Shown in pieces: positions 1-5,046 of a stretch of 5,046 bases of DNA. The notes beneath the pieces are model-generated. The model worked only from the letters and a program-made list of their open reading frames with translations, made no database searches and was not told the origin of the DNA. Origin of the DNA: Bacteroidota bacterium (GTDB lineage: Bacteria; Bacteroidota; Bacteroidia; Bacteroidales; SZUA-534); NCBI GenBank assembly GCA_020047835.1, contig JAIFNJ010000155.1, positions 1 to 5,046 of the forward strand, written 5' to 3'. Within the stretch, counting starts at the first letter, position 1. Every line of letters starts with the position of its first letter. Made by a program: the position numbers and the translations under genes.

Positions 1-386
1 ATATTATTGAAATACTGAATAAATATAAATGGACTAATCGTATTATCCATATAAACTGAATTATTATAATTTATGGTAAATGCAGTTGATGTGATATTCA
101 TTGGAATATCAGAGTCAGGGTTGATTTCTTGTTTGGTAATATTATACAATAATCCTACTCCATAATAAAAATTAGTTTGAAACTTTTTACCAGCACTAAT
201 ATTATAAGCAAAATCATTAATCTTTTCTCCATATACAGAATTTCCAAAATCATAATATCCTGCATCAGCTGCATCCACATGACTAAAATTGTATCCCAAG
301 TTGGTTCTCAACAAAAAGTTCTTATTGGTTTGAGCGCTTAACCCAAGATAACTAAAAATAGAAATCACAAAAATTGCTGTTCGCAT
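1..386 (-). CDS. Secreted protein, probable outer-membrane beta-barrel (3' end outside window)
   Basis: The reading frame starts at the ATG read from 386 down to 384 and stays open for 128 codons to the left edge, so the C-terminus is missing. Residues 1-18 form a signal peptide: one Arg at position 2, a hydrophobic stretch AIFVISIFSYLGL, then a small-residue site SA|Q with likely cleavage after Ala18. The mature part is rich in aromatic and Asn/Ser/Thr residues in alternating polar and hydrophobic runs (RTNLGYNFS, NFYYGVGLLYNI, TAFTINYNNSVYM), as in transmembrane or surface beta-strands. A barrel protein of the outer membrane beta-barrel (PorT/OmpA-N-like) group is therefore most likely, but no family motif identifies it. 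It lies 80 bp downstream of the helicase on the same strand with no convincing terminator between, so it may be read from the helicase transcript. Substrate or role unknown. A secreted soluble beta protein is the main alternative. Confidence 0.72.
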   Translation of the reverse strand, partial: MRTAIFVISIFSYLGLSAQTNKNFLLRTNLGYNFSHVDAADAGYYDFGNSVYGEKINDFAYNISAGKKFQTNFYYGVGLLYNITKQEINPDSDIPMNITSTAFTINYNNSVYMDNTISPFIFIQYFNN

Positions 387-466
387 CTTTTTACTTCGTT
401 TTACATTTTTAATTATTCAATCTTATTACTTTCAAATTCTACCCTCTTCAGCCTTCTGACTTCGAT

Positions 467-1717
467 CTATTTCTTCTTCTTAGCACCCGCTTTTTTACGT
501 TTTGCTTCAAAATCTTCATTGTCGCGGATCAATGATTGCCAATCAGTATCGTTATCGCTTTCTTTCATTACTTCCAGAATGTCTTTGTACTCTGTTTTAC
601 TCATCTCCAGCACGGCAATGTTGCTTCCTAAAAAACCTTGTATTTCATCCAGAATGGGTTTTTCTTCTTTACTGCAAAACGAAATAGCCAATCCCTTTGC
701 CATTCCCCGTCCGGTGCGGCCAACACGGTGTACATAATTCTCCGATACATCGGGTAAATCGTAATTCACTACAAAGTCAACATTTGGAATATCAATGCCA
801 CGTGAGCTAACATCAGTGGCAATCAGCACTTTTACTTCCCCGTTTTTAAACCGCTTCATCACACCAAACCGATCTTGTTGGTCTTTATCACCATGGATGG
901 TAATGGTTTCAATACCAACCCGCTCCATAGCCATTTTTACTCTTTCGGCGCGCACTTTAGTCCTCACAAAAATCATGATTTTGCTGGCTGAATTCTCCTT
1001 TATCATCCGTTCTAAAAAGAACCGCTTATCGTCCATTTCAATAAAAACTACCGAATGTTCAATGTTTTTGGAAACGGGATCTTTTGGAGAAACCTGAATG
1101 CGGATGGGGTTTTCTACCAATGAATAGGCCAATTTCTTAATTACATCGTTAATGGTTGCCGAAAAAAACAAGGTTTGGTGTTTCCGATTCAGTTTCCTCT
1201 TGATATCCTGTATGTCTTTAATAAAACCCAAATCAAGCATGTGATCAGCCTCATCCAGAATCAATATTTCAATCCTATCCACCAATAAATGCCCTTGACT
1301 AATAAGGTCGAACATACGCCCGGGGGTTGAAATCAGTATATCAAAACCATCCTCTAAACGGTCAATCTGTTCATCTTGGCCAACACCTCCATAAATTCCA
1401 TAAGCTTTCACTTTGGTATGACGGCTCAATTTCTCAAATACCTCGGTTATTTGTTGCGCCAACTCCCGGGTTGGAACCATTACTAGGCATTTAATGCCGT
1501 CGTTGCGTTGTTTCATTTTGCCCCGGTGTATCATATCAATTACCGGAATAGCAAAAGCAGCTGTTTTACCTGTGCCTGTTTGGGCAATGGCCAATACATC
1601 TTCGCCTTTCAAAATGGGTGGAATTGATTTAAACTGGATGTCGGTAGGTTTTACAAAACCCAGTTTTGCTAAATTCTTCTTTAATTCCTGCGAAATATAA
1701 TAATCTTCGAATTTCAT
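467..1717 (-). CDS. DEAD-box ATP-dependent RNA helicase, RhlE-type
   Basis: This 416-residue protein carries the full DEAD-box set in order: upstream aromatic F3 and Q-motif Gln28, motif I AQTGTGKT (45-52, ATP binding), Ia PTRELAQ (82-88), GG (110-111), Ib TPGR (131-134), II DEAD (155-158), III SAT (186-188), IV around IMIFVRT (247-253), V ATD...RGID (300-309) and VI HRVGRTGR (330-337, arginine fingers). It is thus a complete two-RecA-domain enzyme expected to unwind short RNA duplexes in the cytoplasm, typically in ribosome assembly, mRNA decay or cold adaptation. The tail after about residue 395 is short and ends in a Lys-rich stretch (KRKKAGAKKKK), a probable nonspecific RNA-binding extension; there is no DbpA- or CsdA-type C-terminal RNA-binding domain, which points to the RhlE-like subgroup. 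The ATG at 1717 is right because the Q-motif region begins at once. Stop is TAG. A TAnnTTTG promoter element lies about 105 bp upstream. Confidence 0.95.
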   Translation of the reverse strand: MKFEDYYISQELKKNLAKLGFVKPTDIQFKSIPPILKGEDVLAIAQTGTGKTAAFAIPVIDMIHRGKMKQRNDGIKCLVMVPTRELAQQITEVFEKLSRHTKVKAYGIYGGVGQDEQIDRLEDGFDILISTPGRMFDLISQGHLLVDRIEILILDEADHMLDLGFIKDIQDIKRKLNRKHQTLFFSATINDVIKKLAYSLVENPIRIQVSPKDPVSKNIEHSVVFIEMDDKRFFLERMIKENSASKIMIFVRTKVRAERVKMAMERVGIETITIHGDKDQQDRFGVMKRFKNGEVKVLIATDVSSRGIDIPNVDFVVNYDLPDVSENYVHRVGRTGRGMAKGLAISFCSKEEKPILDEIQGFLGSNIAVLEMSKTEYKDILEVMKESDNDTDWQSLIRDNEDFEAKRKKAGAKKKK

Positions 1718-1742
1718 GGATGATAGATTTTAATGGTAAACT

Positions 1743-1778
1743 ATTTCAATACACACCGATAAATCATTTGATTGAAAT
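1743..1778 (-). promoter_or_regulatory. Possible hairpin in the helicase 5' UTR
   Basis: ATTTCAAT at 1743-1750 and ATTGAAAT at 1771-1778 are perfect 8-bp inverted copies separated by 20 bases. Read from the promoter element at 1822-1829, this falls inside the roughly 100-nt leader of the helicase mRNA, about 25 nt before the start codon. Structured leaders are known for several DEAD-box helicase and cold-shock genes, so a regulatory hairpin is plausible. The stem is AT-rich with a large loop, so it is weak and could be chance. Confidence 0.3.
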
Positions 1779-1821
1779 TGTGTTATGCTAATATTTGATG
1801 ATGTCTTTTTAAACAAAGCCT

Positions 1822-1829
1822 CAAAGATA
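1822..1829 (-). promoter_or_regulatory. Bacteroidota -7 promoter element for the helicase
   Basis: The plus strand reads CAAAGATA, so the minus strand reads TATCTTTG, an exact match to the Bacteroidota -7 consensus TAnnTTTG. It points toward the helicase start at 1717 and predicts a leader of about 100 nt. No TTTG sits at the usual 19-21 bp upstream; the nearest TTTTTG (minus strand, ending at 1855) is 25 bp away, so the -33 element is poor. Confidence 0.5.
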
Positions 1830-1856
1830 TTTATAAAACATAAATAATCTATTACA

Positions 1857-1908
1857 AAAAGGCTCTATTAAATTAGGATGTGTGAATCAAACATGTGGCA
1901 AGCCTTTT
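1857..1908. repeat. 8-bp inverted repeat between divergent genes
   Basis: AAAAGGCT at 1857-1864 and AGCCTTTT at 1901-1908 are perfect inverted copies with a 36-bp spacer. They lie between two divergent promoters, so a terminator role is unlikely; no T-run follows in a useful position for either gene. The left arm sits just upstream of the helicase promoter element. It could be a dimeric operator, or chance in AT-rich DNA. Confidence 0.3.
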
Positions 1909-1964
1909 AAAAACTAATCACAATAGAAAAATATACAATTGATTCGAATATTTATTTATGGCTA

Positions 1965-1995
1965 TTTGAAATTACAGCATTGCGTTGTACATTTA
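1965..1995 (+). promoter_or_regulatory. Bacteroidota-type promoter abutting the lipoprotein start
   Basis: TTTG at 1965-1968 is followed after exactly 19 bp by TACATTTA at 1988-1995, which matches TAnnTTTG at all fixed positions but the last. Both element sequences and spacing fit the Bacteroidota housekeeping promoter. The expected transcription start, a few bases past the -7 box, falls at or next to the A of the ATG at 1999, which would give a leaderless or almost leaderless mRNA. An undetected promoter further upstream is the alternative. Confidence 0.45.
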
Positions 1996-1998
1996 GGC

Positions 1999-2658
1999 AT
2001 GAAAATATCCTTTATCAATTACTCATTTGCTTACAGAACTATAATAACCATTGGATTAATAAGTACTATTTTGGCTTGCCAAAAATTAGAGAAAAAAACT
2101 TCCAATCAGGTAAAAGCCGATTATAATGAGATAAAAGCAACAAAAGTTACTATCAACTTTAACCAGGCATTCATTATTAAAGAAATAAAATATGGGCAAA
2201 GCATGTCGGATATTTATGTTTCAGGAACCGGATTCTCCAATTCAACTCAAATTTTGACTTTTAGCAAAGTTGCCCCATTGGAAACTTTTTGGGTAACCGA
2301 TTTAGATGAAAACGGATATGAAGAATTATACCTGATAACCCGATCGGTTGGCTCAGGAGCTAAAGCATCTGTAATAGGCATTGCTTCAATGGATGGTAAG
2401 TCATACAAGACCATTTTCAATCCGGAAAATGATCGATCTTTCAAAGAAAAATTAGTGTATCTAGAAGGTTATCAAGGCCATGATTCAATTTTTATTGAGC
2501 AGAATAAACTGTACCGGCAATTTCCGGTTTCGGAAACAAGTAGCACTTCAAAATCTGAAGAAAAACAATACCGGTTGATAACTTATCGGTTGGTACTATA
2601 TAATAAATCTTACTCTTTACAAGTGGATACCTTTTTAAATCAAGCGTTGCAACCATAA
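1999..2658 (+). CDS. Lipoprotein resembling PliI-family inhibitor of I-type lysozyme
   Basis: This 219-residue protein starts at the ATG at 1999, chosen over an in-frame TTG at 1939 because it places a signal peptide at the N-terminus: hydrophobic residues 14-25 lead to ILAC with lipidated Cys27. From about residue 50 the body resembles the PliI family as I remember it: a strand-rich segment, an acidic DxDxNGxxE turn followed by LYL (DLDENGYEELYLI, 101-113), an SxGSG loop (116-120), then a YQGHD-like segment (158-162) and LYRQFPV (171-177), which parallel the family's GY.GHD and L.RRFP. PliI proteins are periplasmic inhibitors that protect bacteria against invertebrate-type lysozymes. Where PliI has the inhibitory loop SGxY, this protein reads SGAK (119-122): the Ser is kept and the Tyr is Lys122, so inhibition is uncertain. 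The residues after Cys27 are QKLE, loosely like known Bacteroidota surface-export signals. The gene seems monocistronic. A generic FG-GAP-like lipoprotein is the alternative. Confidence 0.65.
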   Translation: MKISFINYSFAYRTIITIGLISTILACQKLEKKTSNQVKADYNEIKATKVTINFNQAFIIKEIKYGQSMSDIYVSGTGFSNSTQILTFSKVAPLETFWVTDLDENGYEELYLITRSVGSGAKASVIGIASMDGKSYKTIFNPENDRSFKEKLVYLEGYQGHDSIFIEQNKLYRQFPVSETSSTSKSEEKQYRLITYRLVLYNKSYSLQVDTFLNQALQP

Positions 2659-2829
2659 ACAAAGTTGACTAATAAATGGTTACCAATGACAAAAATAAAT
2701 TCTGTTGCAGATTTTGTTGCAGAATAAAAAATTAATGCATTATTTTTAGCCTTTATTTTGATTCTGAATTGTGAAATTTATACACCTTTTTAATCTTTTT
2801 TTTAACATAATTTTAATTTTTAAATTTAA
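2659..2829. other. 171-bp AT-rich intergenic region with short repeats
   Basis: There is no coding potential here. TGTTGCAGA occurs twice as a direct repeat (2703-2711 and 2715-2723, 12-bp period), and the pair is framed by the inverted arms ATTCTG (2699-2704) and CAGAAT (2720-2725). A 10-bp perfect palindrome TAATGCATTA lies at 2733-2742 and is followed by five T. These might be a transcription stop for the lipoprotein gene or operator sites for the next gene. No convincing TAnnTTTG promoter is visible; the best candidates are TTG (2769-2771) with TAATCTTT (2791-2798), and TAATTTTA (2808-2815) close to the start, both imperfect. Confidence 0.4.
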
Positions 2830-3276
2830 ATGAACCCAGTACTTAAAAAGCTTCATATTGACAGTAAAAACCCTGTCTTGATTATGAATGCCCCTGATGA
2901 TTTTTTAGAATTAGTAGCTAATTTAAACGTTGAAATTCACCAGGAAATTGAGGATTATTACAATTATGTACAAGTGTTTGCTCAAGACACCGAAGAAGCA
3001 GAAGAGTTGGTTCCGGATGCTCTGAGTGCAATGGAAACCGGAGGTTATTTTTGGTTTTGTTTTCCAAAAGAAACATCACCCGAGTATGAAACTGACCTTG
3101 ATAAAGATGCATTGTTTGAATTGATTGATTCTTACGATTTAGAGGGGGTTACCCAAGTTCCAATTGATGATAACTGGATGGCTATCCGTCTCAAATTTGC
3201 CGGTGACGATTTGGATGAGGACGAACTTCTGTTTGTTGAAAAAGGTAAAAAACGGTATCAGAATTCCGACGACTGA
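2830..3276 (+). CDS. Acidic DUF3052-like protein of unknown function
   Basis: This is a 148-residue cytoplasmic protein with no signal peptide or membrane segment. It is very acidic: 36 Asp/Glu against 11 Lys/Arg by my count. The layout matches the DUF3052 type as I know it: an N-terminal part with a beta-strand ending in APxxF (LIMNAPDDF, 17-25), a middle helix rich in Glu (about 53-68), a hydrophobic strand GGYFWFCFPKETS (71-83), a TDLxKD segment (88-93), and a closing strand with the signature VxxDxxWxxxRLKF (about 110-123, Trp116 and Arg120). The C-terminus (124-148) is a charged acidic tail. No catalytic residue pattern is recognisable and the biochemical role of the family is unknown. 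The start is the ATG at 2830, directly after an AT-only leader; the stop is TGA. A strong terminator 22 bp downstream shows that transcription ends here, so it is likely a single-gene unit. Confidence 0.75.
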   Translation: MNPVLKKLHIDSKNPVLIMNAPDDFLELVANLNVEIHQEIEDYYNYVQVFAQDTEEAEELVPDALSAMETGGYFWFCFPKETSPEYETDLDKDALFELIDSYDLEGVTQVPIDDNWMAIRLKFAGDDLDEDELLFVEKGKKRYQNSDD

Positions 3277-3298
3277 TTATAATTTTGTTATTTCAAAT

Positions 3299-3328
3299 AA
3301 AGGCTGTTTTTATAAAATGGCCTTTTTT
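3299..3328 (+). terminator. Rho-independent terminator after the DUF3052-like gene
   Basis: The arms 3299-3310 and 3314-3325 pair over 12 positions: AAAGGC with GCCTTT, two G-T wobbles (3305-3319 and 3306-3318), then TTTT with AAAA, closing a 3-base TAT loop. A T-run continues to 3328. It begins 22 bp past the TGA and isolates the acidic protein gene from the PAP2 operon. Because the A-rich arm lies opposite the T-run, it may also work weakly on the minus strand. Confidence 0.85.
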
Positions 3329-3384
3329 ATTTCTTAATTTTTGAGTGAGTTTAATTAAAAGGCTGGCATTTTAAAAATAATACC

Positions 3385-4275
3385 ATGATTAAAAGTTTTA
3401 TAAACTGTCTTAAAAAACAAATTTATCCGGTTGAATTTTCGCTTTTAATTTATTTGTTAGTTACATTAATACCTGCTATTGTACTTGCTAATTCATTGAA
3501 TGGAGGTTATATTACAGTAGTGGTTCACCTATTTTTTATTTTTTTAATAGTTGGCATCGCTTGTATTCATAATAACTTACTCCCGTTAAAGCCATATATT
3601 CAACCATTTAGGGTATTATATCCGTTGGCTTTGTTAGGTTTTTTGTATTCTGAAACCAATTTTTTAAATAACTGGCTTTTCAAGCAAGACCTTGATCCAT
3701 TGTTTGCAGCAATTGAAGAATCAATATTTGGAATACAGCCATCGCTGGAATTTTCAAAGGCAATACCAACTAATATTTTTGCGGAAGCAATGTATCTCGG
3801 ATATTTTGCTTATTACCTAATGCTTATTGGGTTACCTATTGTTTGGTACATTAGAAATGGTGCTGAATCGGCTAAAAAAATGGTATTCGTAATCATTCAA
3901 TCCTTTTTATTTTTTTACTTGTTCTTCGATATTATACCTGTTGCCGGGCCCCAATTTTACTTTACTAATATGGATGCGTTGCCTCCTGGTTACTTATTCG
4001 GATTTTTGATAAGAACCATTCAGCAGGTAGGTGAAGCACCAACAGCAGCTTTTCCGAGTTCACATGTTGCCCTGTGCTTAATAATGGTGTATATGGTTTT
4101 TCTTGAATCCAGAAAAATATTCCTGTTTTTAATTCCAGTTGCCCTACTTTTGATTTTATCTACGGTTTATATAAGAGCTCATTACGTAGTTGATATTTTT
4201 GGTGCTATTATAGCAGCACCAATGGTTTATAAATTATCTTTGATTTTTTATTCTAAAATTAAAATGCTGTTATGA
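3385..4275 (+). CDS. PAP2-superfamily membrane enzyme, AUR1/inositol phosphorylceramide synthase-like (PAP2_3 type)
   Basis: This 296-residue integral membrane protein has about six to eight hydrophobic segments, near residues 18-35, 43-61, 77-93, 134-155, 166-186, 228-241, 245-262 and 268-285. The active site of the PAP2 (lipid phosphatase/transferase) superfamily is present in the second half: the C2 motif FPSSHVA (223-229, His227) and the C3 motif RAHYVVD (264-270, His266 nucleophile with Asp270). The classical C1 motif KxxxxxxRP is absent; instead there is PVAGPQFY (185-192), at the place where the AUR1-like PAP2_3 branch has its GPR/PPR segment. That branch includes inositol phosphorylceramide synthases, which move a phospho-head group between lipids, as well as plain phosphatases. 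The substrate therefore cannot be fixed from sequence. Its TGA overlaps the ATG of the next gene by 4 bp, so the two are translationally coupled and probably share a lipid pathway. No clear promoter or Shine-Dalgarno site is visible in the 56 bp after the terminator. Confidence 0.85.
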   Translation: MIKSFINCLKKQIYPVEFSLLIYLLVTLIPAIVLANSLNGGYITVVVHLFFIFLIVGIACIHNNLLPLKPYIQPFRVLYPLALLGFLYSETNFLNNWLFKQDLDPLFAAIEESIFGIQPSLEFSKAIPTNIFAEAMYLGYFAYYLMLIGLPIVWYIRNGAESAKKMVFVIIQSFLFFYLFFDIIPVAGPQFYFTNMDALPPGYLFGFLIRTIQQVGEAPTAAFPSSHVALCLIMVYMVFLESRKIFLFLIPVALLLILSTVYIRAHYVVDIFGAIIAAPMVYKLSLIFYSKIKMLL

Positions 4276-5046
4276 AAATAGAAATAATTGAAGTCAAAAC
4301 ACGCAAACAATTAAAGGCTTTTATTCATCTTCCAGCTAAAATACATAAAAATCATTCCAATTGGGTGCCTCCTATTTACATGGATGAATGGCAGTTTTTC
4401 GATCCGAAAAAAAACCGATCGTTTGATTACTGTGATTCCATAAGGCTTCTGGCTTATGGAAATAAAAAGGTGGTAGGCCGAATAATGGGCTTAATCAATC
4501 ATAAATATAACAATGCACACAATGAAGAAGATGCCCGTTTTTCATTTATGGAAACTTATAATAATCAGAATATTGCTAATGAACTCATCAATTATGTGGA
4601 AGAATGGGCTGTTTCAAAAGGCATGAAAAATCTGGTTGGCCCACTTAGCTTTTCCGACAAAGATCCGCAAGGAATGATGGTTGAAGGGTTCGATCAATCG
4701 CTGGTAATTGCTACCAACTGCAATTTACGATACCAAGTTGAATTGTTAGAGAACTTGGGCTTTTCAAAAAAAGTTGACTTGTTAACCTACAAAATTGATA
4801 TTCCCAAAGTAATACCTGAACTTTACGAAAAAATTTACCAGCGGCGCTTGGTGAGCAATAATATACATACCATTGAATTCAAGCATCAAAAAGAATTAAA
4901 GCCATTTGTAATCCCTATTCTAAATTTACTTAACGATACTTTTAAGGAAATATATGCATTTGCTCCCATGGAAAAAAGAGAAATGGAGGAATTTGCTAAA
5001 CGATACATATCGCTTCTTGATCCACGTTTTATTAAGGTAATTGAGA
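4272..5046 (+). CDS. Large GNAT-like acyltransferase family protein (3' end outside window)
   Basis: The frame opens with ATG inside ATGA, overlapping the PAP2 stop, and stays open for 258 codons to the right edge. It resembles a conserved Bacteroidota protein that I know as a GNAT-like protein of roughly 370-400 residues. Visible landmarks are FIHLPAKIHKNHxxWVPP (17-34), a short acidic/aromatic segment DEWQFFDPKKN (38-48), a strand pair LLAYGNKKVVGRIMGLINH (59-77) typical of the beta2-beta3 hairpin of the N-acyltransferase fold, helix NELINYVEEWAVSKGMKNLVGP (103-124) where GNAT enzymes bind acyl-CoA, and the conserved block SFSDKDPQGMMVEGFD (126-141). The canonical R/QxxGxG/A pyrophosphate loop is not clear, so the acyl donor and even activity are uncertain. 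A second domain starts near residue 175. It is cytoplasmic, with no membrane segment. Coupling to a PAP2 lipid enzyme suggests acylation of a lipid or its precursor; this is inference. Confidence 0.75.
   Translation, partial: MKIEIIEVKTRKQLKAFIHLPAKIHKNHSNWVPPIYMDEWQFFDPKKNRSFDYCDSIRLLAYGNKKVVGRIMGLINHKYNNAHNEEDARFSFMETYNNQNIANELINYVEEWAVSKGMKNLVGPLSFSDKDPQGMMVEGFDQSLVIATNCNLRYQVELLENLGFSKKVDLLTYKIDIPKVIPELYEKIYQRRLVSNNIHTIEFKHQKELKPFVIPILNLLNDTFKEIYAFAPMEKREMEEFAKRYISLLDPRFIKVIE

Noticed and set aside
433..441. Minus-strand TAGAATTTG as a promoter for the outer-membrane gene
   Set aside because: It has three instead of two bases between TA and TTTG, and no TTTG sits at the right distance upstream.
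447..460. Small hairpin (TCAG-CCTT-CTGA) as a terminator for the helicase
   Set aside because: It has only a 4-bp stem and no T-run on the minus strand.
502..1700. Several plus-strand open frames across the helicase gene (502-687, 519-737, 795-1097, 1494-1700)
   Set aside because: They lie entirely antisense to a helicase with all motifs intact, and their translations show no domain or sensible composition.
1939..1998. N-terminal extension of the lipoprotein from a TTG codon
   Set aside because: It would add 20 residues in front of a normal lipoprotein signal peptide and would contain the candidate promoter.
2247..2444. Minus-strand open frame inside the lipoprotein gene
   Set aside because: It is antisense to the conserved PliI-like motifs and shows no start context or protein features.
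2918..3112. Minus-strand open frame inside the DUF3052-like gene
   Set aside because: It is antisense to a gene with family-like motifs and its own terminator, and is short and featureless.
3335..3343. TAATTTTTG as a promoter for the PAP2 gene
   Set aside because: Spacing inside the element is one base too long, and the -33 position would fall inside the terminator without a TTTG.
1..5046. Search for mobile elements, CRISPR repeats, tRNA/rRNA genes and toxin-antitoxin or defence modules
   Set aside because: No transposase or integrase motifs, spaced repeats, cloverleaf-like segments or paired small genes were seen; the octamer AAAAGGCT recurring at a few places is too short and AT-biased to call a repeat family.

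Overview
The window looks like chromosomal DNA of a member of the Bacteroidota. It is AT-rich and no start codon is preceded by a clear Shine-Dalgarno sequence. Two sites resemble the Bacteroidota promoter (-7 TAnnTTTG, -33 TTTG). The gene set also fits: a secreted beta-strand-rich protein with an 'SAQ' signal cleavage site, an RhlE-type helicase with a lysine-rich tail, an AUR1-like PAP2 enzyme and a large GNAT-like protein. No finer placement can be supported. I see no mobile element, CRISPR array, phage gene, tRNA or rRNA.

Layout: the left third is on the minus strand. A complete DEAD-box RNA helicase (467-1717) is followed, 80 bp downstream, by the 5' part of a probable outer-membrane beta-barrel gene that runs off the left edge (1-386). 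A 281-bp divergent region (1718-1998) separates the helicase from plus-strand genes. It holds a helicase promoter element, a possible 5'-UTR hairpin, an 8-bp inverted repeat, and a good promoter-like pair placed directly against the next ATG. The plus strand then carries a lipoprotein resembling the PliI family of I-type lysozyme inhibitors (1999-2658), a very acidic DUF3052-like protein (2830-3276) closed by a strong intrinsic terminator (3299-3328), and an apparent operon of a PAP2/AUR1-like membrane enzyme (3385-4275) overlapping by 4 bp a large GNAT-like protein (4272 to the right edge, incomplete).

How the genes work together: three units can be argued. The helicase, possibly with the outer-membrane gene, is one, since no convincing terminator separates them. 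The lipoprotein and the acidic protein appear to be single genes. The PAP2 and GNAT genes are translationally coupled, which suggests a shared membrane-lipid task; sphingolipid or phospholipid head-group or acyl chemistry is my inference and is not proven by the sequence. The points most worth a second look are the PliI-like protein, in which the inhibitory SGxY loop reads SGAK, and the PAP2-GNAT pair. Otherwise the window looks like ordinary core or near-core genome; I did not find clear evidence of a new defence or mobile system.
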